Source: UBA7446 sp964014735 (lineage in GTDB: Bacteria > Bacteroidota > Bacteroidia > Flavobacteriales > Flavobacteriaceae). From it: a DNA stretch of 64,000 bases. The notes below the pieces were generated by a model. That model ran no database searches and was not told the DNA's origin. It saw only the letters and a list, made by a program, of their open reading frames with translations. Below are positions 1-8,542 of this stretch, piece by piece. How positions within the stretch are numbered: the stretch's first letter is position 1; the number at the start of each line of letters is the position of its first letter. The position numbers and the translations under genes were made by a program. The DNA lies in the NCBI GenBank assembly GCA_964014735.1, contig CAXHBH010000007.1, positions 6,996 to 70,995 on the forward strand, given 5' to 3'.

Positions 1-402
1 CTGCCACATCAGTTAAGCATAGATTTAGGACAAAATGTGAAATTAAATCGTTTTAAACTTTATCAACGTGGAGGAAGCGAACTTTACAAACACGGGAATC
101 CAAAAGAGTTTAGACTTTATGGCAGAGAAAACTTAGATAATCTACCTATATACGACTCAAACAGTCCTGGAGATGGTTGGATATTTTTAGGGGAGTTTGA
201 GTCCTTTAAGCCATCGGGACTGCCCCCAGGTTCAAACACAGAAGAAGATTACTTATTCCAAGACAACGGAGAGGATTTTGTTTTCAGCCTTGAAGCGCGT
301 AAAAAAAATATTAGATATATAAGATTTGTAAATGATCGTTCCTGGAATAACCAGATGGTTACCGTTATAGGTGAGCTTTCGTTTTGGGGTGGTGTTAATT
401 AA
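1..402 (+). CDS. Discoidin/DUF5000-like surface lipoprotein, C-terminal part (5' end outside window)
   Basis: The reading frame is open from base 1, so only the last ~133 residues are present; the GTG at 37 is internal. The visible part has the pattern of an F5/8 type C (discoidin)/DUF5000-like domain: an 'IDLG' strand, then 'FRLYGREN', a 'GWIFLGEF' strand and a closing 'IRYIRFVN...ITGELSFWG'-type segment. The same blocks occur twice in the next gene, so the two are paralogous. Such lipoproteins of SusC/SusD-type loci are thought to bind glycans at the cell surface. The stop lies 8 bases before the next ATG, which suggests one operon. Family is inferred from pattern; the missing N-terminus prevents seeing a lipobox. 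Confidence 0.75.
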   Translation: MPHQLSIDLGQNVKLNRFKLYQRGGSELYKHGNPKEFRLYGRENLDNLPIYDSNSPGDGWIFLGEFESFKPSGLPPGSNTEEDYLFQDNGEDFVFSLEARKKNIRYIRFVNDRSWNNQMVTVIGELSFWGGVN

Positions 403-410
403 TTTAAACT

Positions 411-2156
411 ATGAAAATAAATAGATTCATATTTATGATGGCCATGATACTAGCCTATTTAGTGTCATTTTCGTGTGATGACATGGAATCAATTCACAAA
501 AATTATTTGAATGGTGAAAATATTTATGCTGGTAAATTAGATTCCTTAGAAATTAGACCTGGCTATAAAAGAGTTGAGCTTAACGGTTTAACAAATTTTC
601 TAGGAAATTCTAGTAATTTGATTGTGACTTACGAAGAAAGAGAAGAAATATTTAAAATTGACGATGATTTAGGTGATGTAATGTCTGTTATAATAGATGA
701 TTTAGAAGAAAAGACATATGAATTTAATGTAAGAACAAGTGATGAAAGTGGCAATTTATCAGTCCCTCAAAGTGTAGCAGGATTTGCAGTTGGTGATATT
801 TTTATTTCCAACCAAGACCCAAGAAAAATAATTAATTTCAGCAGCAATGCAGACGGAACATTTGCTAATTTTTATGGGAACTCTGATTCAGAGCACGTAA
901 TTTTTACGGAACTTAATTATGAAACTGAAAATTCAGAAAATTTTGTTGATACCATTTTTTATGAAGATAATAGCATCAAACTAAATGATTTCAAACCATT
1001 AGGCAAAATCGAAACAACTTCATTTTTAGAATCCGGAAGAAACGGTATTGATACAATTTCGATTGAAACATTAGAATACACCCTACCAAATTTACCCTAC
1101 AGCGAATTGTCAAAAGAAATAATTCAATTAGTAGAAATGCCAAGTGATATTAGTGGAGAATTCCAAAACGCAGACCCAAAAAACCATTTGTTTGATGGTA
1201 TATCTAATTGGAGTGGAGATAATAGCAAAACCTTTTTCTCAAGCCCAAGTGATATACCACATCACTTTACAATTGACTTAGGAGTGAAAACGATAGTTAG
1301 AAAAGTTAGGCTTGATATGCCATCAATCGGAAATGATAATAATCCTACAGAAATTCAAATATGGGCAAGAGAAAATTTAGAATCGGCAGAAATAGCATCA
1401 AGTACTGATCAAAATTTAATAAATGCTGGATGGAAACTTTTATCAGAAAAAAATATTAATGGAGAAAATCTTAAATCAGAAAATATTTATATACCCTACA
1501 ATAATGATAAGATGCGATACCTTCGCTTTAGAGTTCTGTCAACAGTTAAAAATATACACTCTCAATTTACAGAAATAACAGTATATGGTCAAGAAAACGA
1601 GCCTATACAACACGATAAATCTTTATTTTCTATGCCTAATATGCAGAGTGATAATCCAGGAAATTTTTATGGCGCAGAACCAAATAAATACTTATATGAT
1701 AATAATTACATATGGCAATACAATGATAAATATGGATATCACTCAGGTGAAAATGCTATTCCTGGGCATTTTACTTTAGACTTGGGGGTTTATACCCAAC
1801 TGAGAAAAGTCAAGCTAAATTTTAGACCTACTCTTAGTTATTCAGGGAATAACCCAACAAAACTCGAAATATGGGGGAGGGAAAACCTAAATAACGCCGA
1901 AATTTTACCGGTTTTTAATTCTACCGGTAATACAGTTACATCAAACCCAACTAACTCACAAAGTTTACAAAATGCTAGTTGGATATTATTATCATCAAAT
2001 AATATAAATGGTGCGACTTTAAATTCATATGAATTTGAGGTTGATACAAACGAAATGGTCAGGTATTTAAAAATAAGATATGTTGAAACTGTTGGAGGTA
2101 GTGGATTTCAATTACTAGAAGTTTCATTTTACGGAAATGGAGCAATAAAACTATAA
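411..2156 (+). CDS. DUF4998/DUF5000-type lipoprotein with two discoidin-like domains
   Basis: 581 residues. The N-terminus is a lipoprotein signal peptide with its lipobox ending at Cys22 (VSFSC) followed by DD, fitting outer-membrane/surface sorting in Bacteroidota. Residues ~30-200 resemble DUF4998 ('YAGKLDSLEIRPGYKRVEL' is characteristic). Two discoidin/DUF5000-like repeats follow at ~240-395 and ~405-580, each with 'HFT.DLG', 'P T..IWGREN', 'ASWILLS' and a final 'RYL..R.. ... FYG' block. The predicted role is glycan binding at the surface in support of a SusCD-type uptake system, which would lie upstream of the window. It is 8 bases downstream of the partial paralogue and 7 bases upstream of the GH92 gene. 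No catalytic motif is seen. Confidence 0.85.
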   Translation: MKINRFIFMMAMILAYLVSFSCDDMESIHKNYLNGENIYAGKLDSLEIRPGYKRVELNGLTNFLGNSSNLIVTYEEREEIFKIDDDLGDVMSVIIDDLEEKTYEFNVRTSDESGNLSVPQSVAGFAVGDIFISNQDPRKIINFSSNADGTFANFYGNSDSEHVIFTELNYETENSENFVDTIFYEDNSIKLNDFKPLGKIETTSFLESGRNGIDTISIETLEYTLPNLPYSELSKEIIQLVEMPSDISGEFQNADPKNHLFDGISNWSGDNSKTFFSSPSDIPHHFTIDLGVKTIVRKVRLDMPSIGNDNNPTEIQIWARENLESAEIASSTDQNLINAGWKLLSEKNINGENLKSENIYIPYNNDKMRYLRFRVLSTVKNIHSQFTEITVYGQENEPIQHDKSLFSMPNMQSDNPGNFYGAEPNKYLYDNNYIWQYNDKYGYHSGENAIPGHFTLDLGVYTQLRKVKLNFRPTLSYSGNNPTKLEIWGRENLNNAEILPVFNSTGNTVTSNPTNSQSLQNASWILLSSNNINGATLNSYEFEVDTNEMVRYLKIRYVETVGGSGFQLLEVSFYGNGAIKL

Positions 2157-2163
2157 ACATATT

Positions 2164-4290
2164 TTGAAAAATACTTTATTTTTTTTGATTTTAATTTTTT
2201 TATTGTGTGACGACGCAAAAAGCCAAGATCTTACTGGCTTTGTAGATACACGAATTGGGAGCAAAGACAATGGGTTAGAGAGTGGATATACATTTATTGG
2301 ATCTACTTATCCTTTTGGAATGATTCAATTTACACCAAGTTTTTTTTCTCCAAATAAGGGCTTTGTCGTCACACAGCTTAACGGTGCTGGCTGTTCAAAT
2401 ATGGGTAATTTCCCTGTTTTACCTATTTCAGGAGAAATAAAAATATCGCCTAATCAAATGGATAAATACGACAAGTATGATTCTATTAAAACGTTAAGAG
2501 CTGGTTTATTATCAGTAATTATGAAAAATGGCACTGAAGTAAAGCTTACCACTAGCAAAAGAACTGGGTTTGCACAATTTAAATTTAACTCCAAAGACAA
2601 GTCCTCAATTATAATTGGTTCTGGAGTCAACTCTACTGAAGTATCAGACGCTGAAGTGATTATAACTTCAAACAAAACAGCCGAGGGCTTTGCAATTGGC
2701 GGAGATTTTTGTGGCACAGAAACAAATTATAAAATATATTTTTTTGTCGAATTTGACAGACCAGCTGTAAAACAAGTTACATGGCAAAAAAATAAAATTT
2801 CTAATGATCTACAGGCCAGTGGAAAAAATTCTGGAGCATCTTTTGTATTTGACACCAAAAATGAAAAATATGTTAATTATAAGATCTCCATTTCATATGT
2901 GTCAGTTGAGAATGCAAAGCTAAACATGAAATCAGATGGTTTAGGTTTTTATTTTGATTCATACCTGAATGAAAATCAAATAGCTTGGAATAAAGCGCTT
3001 AATAAAATTCAAGTAGAGTCAACAAACAGAGATAAAAAAGTACAGTTTTATTCGAGTTTATACAGAAGCTTAATCCATCCTAATATTGTTAGTGATATAA
3101 ATGGAGAATATATGGGTGCTGATTTCAAAGTAAAACAAGCAAAAAAGGATTGTGAACAATACAGTTCTTTCAGTGTTTGGGATACCTATAGAACTCAAGG
3201 TCAACTAGTGGCTTGGCTATTCCCAAAAAAGAGTAGTGATATGATGCAATCGTTAGTGAATTTTGCCGAACAAGCGGGCGGATATGGAAGATGGATTCTG
3301 GCAAATATTGAAACAGGCATAATGCAGGGTGACCCTACTCCAATATTAATTGCAAGTTCATATGCATTTGGCGCAAAGGATTTTGAGTATAAAAAGGCAT
3401 TCAAGTACATGAAGTTAGGCGCTACAATACCACGCTTGAGATCTCAAAATCAAGAGATAAGACCATACCTACATGAGTACCTTAGAGATGGGCATACTTT
3501 TGCTTCAATGTCATTAGAATACAACGCCTCAGATTTTGCGATTGCTATGTTTTCAAAAAACGCATTAGGTTTTGAGAATGATTATAAAACATTTTTATCA
3601 AGATCTTTTAATTGGAAAAATATTTATAATCCAAAAATAAAGTGGCTAAACTCTAGATATCCAAATGGCAAATGGAAAGATATCAATCACGACTGGAGAG
3701 AGGGGACTTATGTAAATTATTTTTGGATGGTGCCGTTTGATATAGATGGTCTTATTGAAACGATCGGAGGTAAAGATTTTGCTGAAAAAAGATTAGATAA
3801 TTTGTTTGAAAAGCTAGATGCGAGATATGAAGACAAATGGTTTGCAAGCGGAAATGAGCCTGATTTTCATGTCCCATGGGTCTATAACTGGACAAACGCA
3901 CCGGAAAAGACTTCACTAACTGTAAATAGAATTTTAGATACGATGTATAATAGTTCATCTTCTGGATTACCAGGTAATGACGATTTAGGTACCATGGGAG
4001 CGTGGTATGTATTTTCGTCTATTGGGCTCTACCCATTTGTTCCTGGAGTTGGAGGTTTTACAATCAATCTTCCACAATTTGACAAAATCAAAATAGCACT
4101 ACAAAATAACACCTTAGAAATTTTAAAAAGTAAAAGTGACTTTGATTACGTAAAATCAGTTAGCATTAATAATTTAAAACACAATAGCAATTGGATTGAT
4201 TTAGAAAAAATATCTAATGGTGGAAAAGTTATTTTCAATTATAGGATTGATGATAAATCTATTAACACAAAAACAAAACTCTCAAACTAA
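2164..4290 (+). CDS. GH92 family exo-alpha-mannosidase (divergent)
   Basis: 708 residues with a TTG start; no ATG lies close enough to include the signal peptide (hydrophobic residues ~4-15, cleavage near 'KSQ'). GH92 enzymes are calcium-dependent inverting exo-alpha-mannosidases. Visible GH92 features are 'VDTRIGS' at the mature N-terminus, 'FSVWDTYRTQ' (~336), 'GNEPDFH' (~562), where the catalytic Glu of the family lies, and 'GNDDLGTMGAWYV' (~603), which carries the catalytic Asp region. It differs from the next gene in several active-site positions (DFH instead of SHH after GNEP; LGTMG instead of CGQMS), so linkage or substrate may differ. Probably secreted to the periplasm and co-transcribed with the lipoprotein upstream and the second GH92 13 bases downstream. 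Confidence 0.9.
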   Translation: MKNTLFFLILIFLLCDDAKSQDLTGFVDTRIGSKDNGLESGYTFIGSTYPFGMIQFTPSFFSPNKGFVVTQLNGAGCSNMGNFPVLPISGEIKISPNQMDKYDKYDSIKTLRAGLLSVIMKNGTEVKLTTSKRTGFAQFKFNSKDKSSIIIGSGVNSTEVSDAEVIITSNKTAEGFAIGGDFCGTETNYKIYFFVEFDRPAVKQVTWQKNKISNDLQASGKNSGASFVFDTKNEKYVNYKISISYVSVENAKLNMKSDGLGFYFDSYLNENQIAWNKALNKIQVESTNRDKKVQFYSSLYRSLIHPNIVSDINGEYMGADFKVKQAKKDCEQYSSFSVWDTYRTQGQLVAWLFPKKSSDMMQSLVNFAEQAGGYGRWILANIETGIMQGDPTPILIASSYAFGAKDFEYKKAFKYMKLGATIPRLRSQNQEIRPYLHEYLRDGHTFASMSLEYNASDFAIAMFSKNALGFENDYKTFLSRSFNWKNIYNPKIKWLNSRYPNGKWKDINHDWREGTYVNYFWMVPFDIDGLIETIGGKDFAEKRLDNLFEKLDARYEDKWFASGNEPDFHVPWVYNWTNAPEKTSLTVNRILDTMYNSSSSGLPGNDDLGTMGAWYVFSSIGLYPFVPGVGGFTINLPQFDKIKIALQNNTLEILKSKSDFDYVKSVSINNLKHNSNWIDLEKISNGGKVIFNYRIDDKSINTKTKLSN

Positions 4291-4302
4291 GCACAATCAA
4301 AA

Positions 4303-6567
4303 ATGAAAAAATATAAATTATTCATCTGTTTAACACTTGTTAGCATCCCTCTAATTGGATTTAAAATTAAAATTGATAAAAAACAAGACTTAGTAAGATT
4401 TGTCGATCCTTTTATTGGGTCTGGAGGTCATGGACACGTATTTGTTGGTGCAAACGTCCCTTTTGGTGGTGTTCAAGTTGGACCAACTAATTTTAACAAA
4501 GGGTGGGATTGGTCTTCATCTTATCATTACTCGGATAGTATTGTAAAAGGGTTTTGCCATTTAAATGTAAGCGGTACAGGAATGTCTGATTTGGGAGAAT
4601 TAACCATAATGCCTGCAAATGGAGAATTAAAAATTAATGCAGGAACACAAAACAATCACATGAAAGGGTATTCCTCCTTATACTCTAAAGATAAAGAAAA
4701 AGTATCTCCAGGATTTTACAGTGTTTTTCTTGATCGATATGGGATAAAGGTAGACTTAACTGCTACAGAAAGATCGGGCCTACATAAATACTCATTCCCT
4801 AAATCTGAAAGATCTAGAGTTATTATTGATTTAGGTGAAGGAAGTGCAGACCGTCCTACAGAAACGTATTTAAGAAAAGTGAACGATACTTTATTTGAGG
4901 GTTACAGATTCTCAAAAGGATGGGCTTCTGACCAACGAGAATTCTTTTCCTTAATTATTTCAAAACCAGTAAAAGAATTTATTTTATATGATGGTGGTCG
5001 AAAAATCAAAAAAGATGAAGTGAAGGGTAAATTTGTAAAAGGATTTCTTGAGTTTTCTACCGTTAAAGGCGAAACGGTTTATGTCAAAATGGGTGTTTCT
5101 AATGTGAGCATGAAGAATGGTTTAGAAAATCTGATGCATGAGATACCTGATTGGGATTTTGATAAAGTTCACACTAGTGCAAGAACTAAGTGGAATAATG
5201 AGCTAAATAAAATTAAAATTGAAACAACAGACTCCAAAAAGAAAAAAATATTCTACACAGCAATGTATCATAGCATGATTGCACCTAATATTTACAATGA
5301 TGTCAACGGAGATTATCGAGGAACAGACAAGAAAGTTTATAATAATACCTCTTTTACAAACTACACATTGTTTTCGCTTTGGGACACATATCGAGCTGCA
5401 CACCCTTTATACACTCTAGTCCATAGTGATAAGGTTAGTGATATGGTAGAATCAATGCTTAAAATATATGAACACCAAGGCAAACTACCTGTTTGGCATT
5501 TAAGAGGAAATGAAACCAATACCATGCCTGGCTATAGTGCTGTACCTGTTGTGGTTGATGCCGTCTTGAAGGGAATATATGAAGGTGACCCTGAAAAGGC
5601 CTACGAAGCTGCAAAAATTAGTGCAACTGGTGATTTTGAGCCAGGTGTAAAAGAACTGATGAAGTATGGATACATACCCTCAGATTTAATGGTTGAATCT
5701 ATAGCTAGTTCGATGGAATATGCTATTAGCGATTGGGCAATTGCACAACTTGCGAAAAAGTTAAATAAGACGGATGACTATCATTATTTCATGGACAGGT
5801 CTAAAGCTTATAAGAGCTATTTTGACGTTGAAACAGGTTTTATGAGAGGTAAGTTTTTGGATGGCAGTTGGAGGACTCCCTTTGATCCAGTTTCTGCTCA
5901 GCACAGAATAAATGATTATTGCGAAGGAAACGCATGGCAATATTTATGGTTGGTCCCCCAAGACCCTGAAGGCTTAATTGATTTGTTAGGAGGGGATAAA
6001 CCGTTTATTAAAAAGTTAGACAGACTATTTAGCATGTCATCTGAGCTAGAGGAGGGTTCTTCAATGGATATAACAGGCTTAATTGGACAATATGCTCATG
6101 GGAATGAACCAAGCCACCATACAACATATATGTATGCTTATGCAGGCGCTCAATACAAAATACCTGTAAATGTAAGGTACATCATCGATGAGCTTTATAC
6201 TGATAAACCAGATGGCTTAACTGGAAATGAAGATTGTGGTCAAATGTCTTCTTGGTATATATTGTCAAGCCTAGGGTTCTATCCTGTGAACCCTTCAAAT
6301 GGTGCATATGTTTTTGGAAGCCCCGTTTTTGATAATGCAAAAATAGAGCTAGGTAATAATAAATCATTTACAATAAAAACCATCAACAACTCTCAAAAAA
6401 ATATTTATATCCAAAGTGTAGAACTTAATGGAGTTGATTACAAAAACGCATACATTACACATAAAGACATTATTAAGGGGGGGGAAATTGAATTTAAAAT
6501 GGGCCCCAATCCAAATAAAGACTTTGGAAATAAAAATATATATCGTCCAAAATCAAAATTATATTAA
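4303..6567 (+). CDS. GH92 family alpha-1,2-mannosidase-like protein
   Basis: 754 residues, a typical GH92 length, with an N-terminal hydrophobic export segment (residues ~5-22). Family signatures are clear: 'VDPFIGSGGHGHVFVGANVPFGG' region at the N-domain, 'LFSLWDTYRAAHPLY' (~356), 'HGNEPSHH' (~598, catalytic acid Glu) and 'GNEDCGQMSSWY' (~640, catalytic base Asp region). The SHH and CGQMS residues match the canonical alpha-mannosidase active site better than the preceding paralogue does. Likely trims alpha-mannosides from N-glycans, mannans or algal/fungal mannoproteins in the periplasm. Third complete gene of the left-edge operon; the DNA after it changes to decayed sequence. Exact linkage specificity is not readable from sequence alone. 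Confidence 0.93.
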   Translation: MKKYKLFICLTLVSIPLIGFKIKIDKKQDLVRFVDPFIGSGGHGHVFVGANVPFGGVQVGPTNFNKGWDWSSSYHYSDSIVKGFCHLNVSGTGMSDLGELTIMPANGELKINAGTQNNHMKGYSSLYSKDKEKVSPGFYSVFLDRYGIKVDLTATERSGLHKYSFPKSERSRVIIDLGEGSADRPTETYLRKVNDTLFEGYRFSKGWASDQREFFSLIISKPVKEFILYDGGRKIKKDEVKGKFVKGFLEFSTVKGETVYVKMGVSNVSMKNGLENLMHEIPDWDFDKVHTSARTKWNNELNKIKIETTDSKKKKIFYTAMYHSMIAPNIYNDVNGDYRGTDKKVYNNTSFTNYTLFSLWDTYRAAHPLYTLVHSDKVSDMVESMLKIYEHQGKLPVWHLRGNETNTMPGYSAVPVVVDAVLKGIYEGDPEKAYEAAKISATGDFEPGVKELMKYGYIPSDLMVESIASSMEYAISDWAIAQLAKKLNKTDDYHYFMDRSKAYKSYFDVETGFMRGKFLDGSWRTPFDPVSAQHRINDYCEGNAWQYLWLVPQDPEGLIDLLGGDKPFIKKLDRLFSMSSELEEGSSMDITGLIGQYAHGNEPSHHTTYMYAYAGAQYKIPVNVRYIIDELYTDKPDGLTGNEDCGQMSSWYILSSLGFYPVNPSNGAYVFGSPVFDNAKIELGNNKSFTIKTINNSQKNIYIQSVELNGVDYKNAYITHKDIIKGGEIEFKMGPNPNKDFGNKNIYRPKSKLY

Positions 6568-6599
6568 ACAACAACTTTAAAAAATAACAATGTGAATAA

Positions 6600-6968
6600 C
6601 TTCATTTACTCCTTTTAGCCGGAGACAAATGGTTTTACTTTTTTGTAGACCATTACAGGAGGAGGATAATAGATTACAATATCGAGGTAAATAAATGGGA
6701 CGACATTCCCAATATTTCATACTGGCCTGAGCCAAACAATAAGGAAAAGTGGCTAGTCGACTTAGAGGAAATGAGTAAAAAAATTGTCGAGAATTGGCAT
6801 AAAATAAACCGTCAAAGTATTTTAAAGTATGACCCAAACCATTTAGTTTTTAAAGACAAAATCTTTTGTCACTGAAAGGGACACCCCGATTGGATGTTTG
6901 ATATTGTTGGTAAGTATGTCGACGTCTTGCTAATTCAAGACTATGAAATGTTAACCCCTCACACATAA
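6600..6968 (+). pseudogene. Remnant of a clan GH-A (agarase-like) glycoside hydrolase
   Basis: A frame open on both sides of a single in-frame TGA (6873-6875) reads like the middle of a GH-A/TIM-barrel glycosidase: 'GDKWFYFFVDHYRR', 'NIEVNKWDDIPNIS', a 'VENWHKINRQSILKYDP' helix, 'NHLVFKDKIF', the stop, then 'GHPDWMFDIVGKYVDVL' and 'LIQDYE'. The order 'YDPNHL.lgD ... GKYVDVl.iQ' is typical of agarase-like and related GH families. There is no start codon with signal peptide and no C-terminal half, so this is an internal fragment truncated at both ends plus a nonsense codon. It fits gene decay at the edge of a polysaccharide locus. Family assignment (GH50/GH86-like or another GH-A family) is uncertain. 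Confidence 0.6.
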
Positions 6969-7077
6969 AAGAATTGAAGCCAACCATTCTAATAGTTTTA
7001 CTTTAAAATATTTTTAAAATCTATCGGTCGCTGAAATTTATTAACTTTAATTTATGTTAACAGTTTTCAAAGTAATC

Positions 7078-8130
7078 ATGAGACTTCTGATTTTATTTCT
7101 TTTGACTACAAATCAGGTTTTGTCACAAAATAATCAAACCTCAAAAAAGGGAGTTGCCTTTAGTCAAGCATATGAAAGTAGCTGGCAGGAACGATTTGAT
7201 AAACTGAGCCCTTCTTGGCATTATTCATGGAATTGGGAATACAGGACCGGATACCCAAGTAATGTAGAATTTGTTCCCATGATTTGGGGAAGCCAAAGTG
7301 CAACACAAGAAAAAATGGATTACCTAAATAATTTGGCAAGCATTGGTATTATTGAAAACGTATTGGCTTTTAACGAGCCGGACTTAGAAGGTCAAGCAAA
7401 TATGACTGTTGATGAAGCCGTTAACCTATGGCCAATTTTGGAAACATTAAATGTTCCAATATCAAGTCCTGTGACTTCTGCGCCTCTAAATGATTGGATG
7501 CGCGATTTTATGAATAAAGCAACAGCCCAAAATATTCGAGTTGATTTTATTGCCATTCATATTTATCATAAAAATATTCCAGCTAACTTTTTAGCATTGG
7601 TAGAAGAAGTTTATCAAACCTATGGAAAACCCATATGGATTACTGAGTTTGCAGTACGCGACACAAGTGCATCTTCAATCAGTCCAAATATATATACAGA
7701 AGCATATGTGCTTGATTTTATGGAACAGGTTTTAAATGGGCTAGACCAACTAGATTACGTAAAACGCTATTCATGGTTTGATCCAAATAGCAATAACCCT
7801 AAATATCCTAGGCTAGAAACAGCAGATTTGATTACAGAGACCAATGAACTCACTGCATTGGGCAATTTTTATGCTAGTCATTCGCTTTCTGCATCTACTT
7901 TTAATTTAAACAATATATACATATCCCCAAATCCAGTCTCAGATATAATATATATAAATGGAAACACTGAAATTCTTGAAGCAACTATTTATGACTTAAA
8001 TGGACAAATAATGTTGAAACAAAATGTTAAAGATAAACTCAATGTTGGAACACTAAAAAATGGGGTTTGCTTTTTAAAGCTTACAAATGGGTTGCAGGAA
8101 ACAATTAATAAGATTATTAAAAAAAATTAG
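7078..8130 (+). CDS. Secreted GH128-like glycosyl hydrolase with T9SS sorting domain
   Basis: 350 residues from ATG 7078, chosen because the signal peptide (MRLLILFLLTTNQVLS) begins there; an in-frame ATG at 7054 adds eight residues. Residues ~30-260 match the 'glycosyl hydrolase catalytic core' (Asl1-like/GH128): 'WHYSWNWEY', 'FVPMIWG', 'AFNEPDLEGQ' (~98, catalytic acid/base Glu) and 'WITEFAV' (~187, nucleophile Glu). GH128 members cleave beta-1,3-glucans, so laminarin is a plausible substrate. Residues ~281-350 are a type A T9SS C-terminal domain ('ISPNPVSD', 'LNGQIMLKQ', 'LKNGVCFLKL'), so the enzyme should be exported and anchored at the surface. It follows a decayed glycosidase on the same strand and starts after an 85-base spacer. 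Confidence 0.85.
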   Translation: MRLLILFLLTTNQVLSQNNQTSKKGVAFSQAYESSWQERFDKLSPSWHYSWNWEYRTGYPSNVEFVPMIWGSQSATQEKMDYLNNLASIGIIENVLAFNEPDLEGQANMTVDEAVNLWPILETLNVPISSPVTSAPLNDWMRDFMNKATAQNIRVDFIAIHIYHKNIPANFLALVEEVYQTYGKPIWITEFAVRDTSASSISPNIYTEAYVLDFMEQVLNGLDQLDYVKRYSWFDPNSNNPKYPRLETADLITETNELTALGNFYASHSLSASTFNLNNIYISPNPVSDIIYINGNTEILEATIYDLNGQIMLKQNVKDKLNVGTLKNGVCFLKLTNGLQETINKIIKKN

Positions 8131-8180
8131 CCATTACTACTAAAATTAGTTTCTAAGCGTTGGACTAACCTTTGAACACT

Positions 8181-8525
8181 TCAATACAAATAGTGCTTTT
8201 TAGCATTATTTATCCATCCAGCTTGGTTTTTATAATCCACAAAATATATTTTTAAATCTGCCTGATTACTGTAATCTACAAAGTAAATTTTCTTATCTGC
8301 TTGATTTGGGTAATTTGTAAAAAACCAATTTCCATTGTTTTTACCTACTTGGTTTTGGTATTTAACCTTAAAGACTTTGAGGTCAGCTTGGTTCTGATAG
8401 TCAACAACAAACACTTTAATGTCAGCTTGGTTAGCATATTGTACAGCAAAAATTTTTTGAGCGTAACAGCCACTACCAAAAAACAGGACAAATACTATTA
8501 CGAGGATATTTTTTGATTTTGCCAT
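8181..8525 (-). CDS. Small secreted DUF6150-like protein of 13-residue repeats
   Basis: 114 residues from the ATG at 8525 (a TTG just upstream would add one residue). After a signal peptide (hydrophobic ~6-22) almost the whole protein is a tandem repeat of about 13 residues with consensus K-(V/I)-(F/Y)-x-V-x-Y-x-N-Q-A-D-x. Five units are readable: 'KIFAVQYANQADI', 'KVFVVDYQNQADL', 'KVFKVKYQNQVG' (followed by an insert NNGNW), 'KIYFVDYSNQADL', 'KIYFVDYKNQAGW'. This matches what I recall of DUF6150 proteins, whose function is unknown. A repetitive beta-rich fold is likely. The Cys near the cleavage site (SGCYAQ) makes a lipoprotein possible but the lipobox is poor. It lies 17 bases downstream of the FGE gene on the same strand, so probably co-transcribed. 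Confidence 0.75.
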   Translation of the reverse strand: MAKSKNILVIVFVLFFGSGCYAQKIFAVQYANQADIKVFVVDYQNQADLKVFKVKYQNQVGKNNGNWFFTNYPNQADKKIYFVDYSNQADLKIYFVDYKNQAGWINNAKKHYLY

Positions 8526-8542
8526 CAAAATAAAGTGTAATT

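Noticed and set aside
37..402. Start at the GTG at 37 for the first gene
   Set aside because: The frame is open to base 1 with family-like sequence (LSIDLGQN), so the gene simply begins outside the window.
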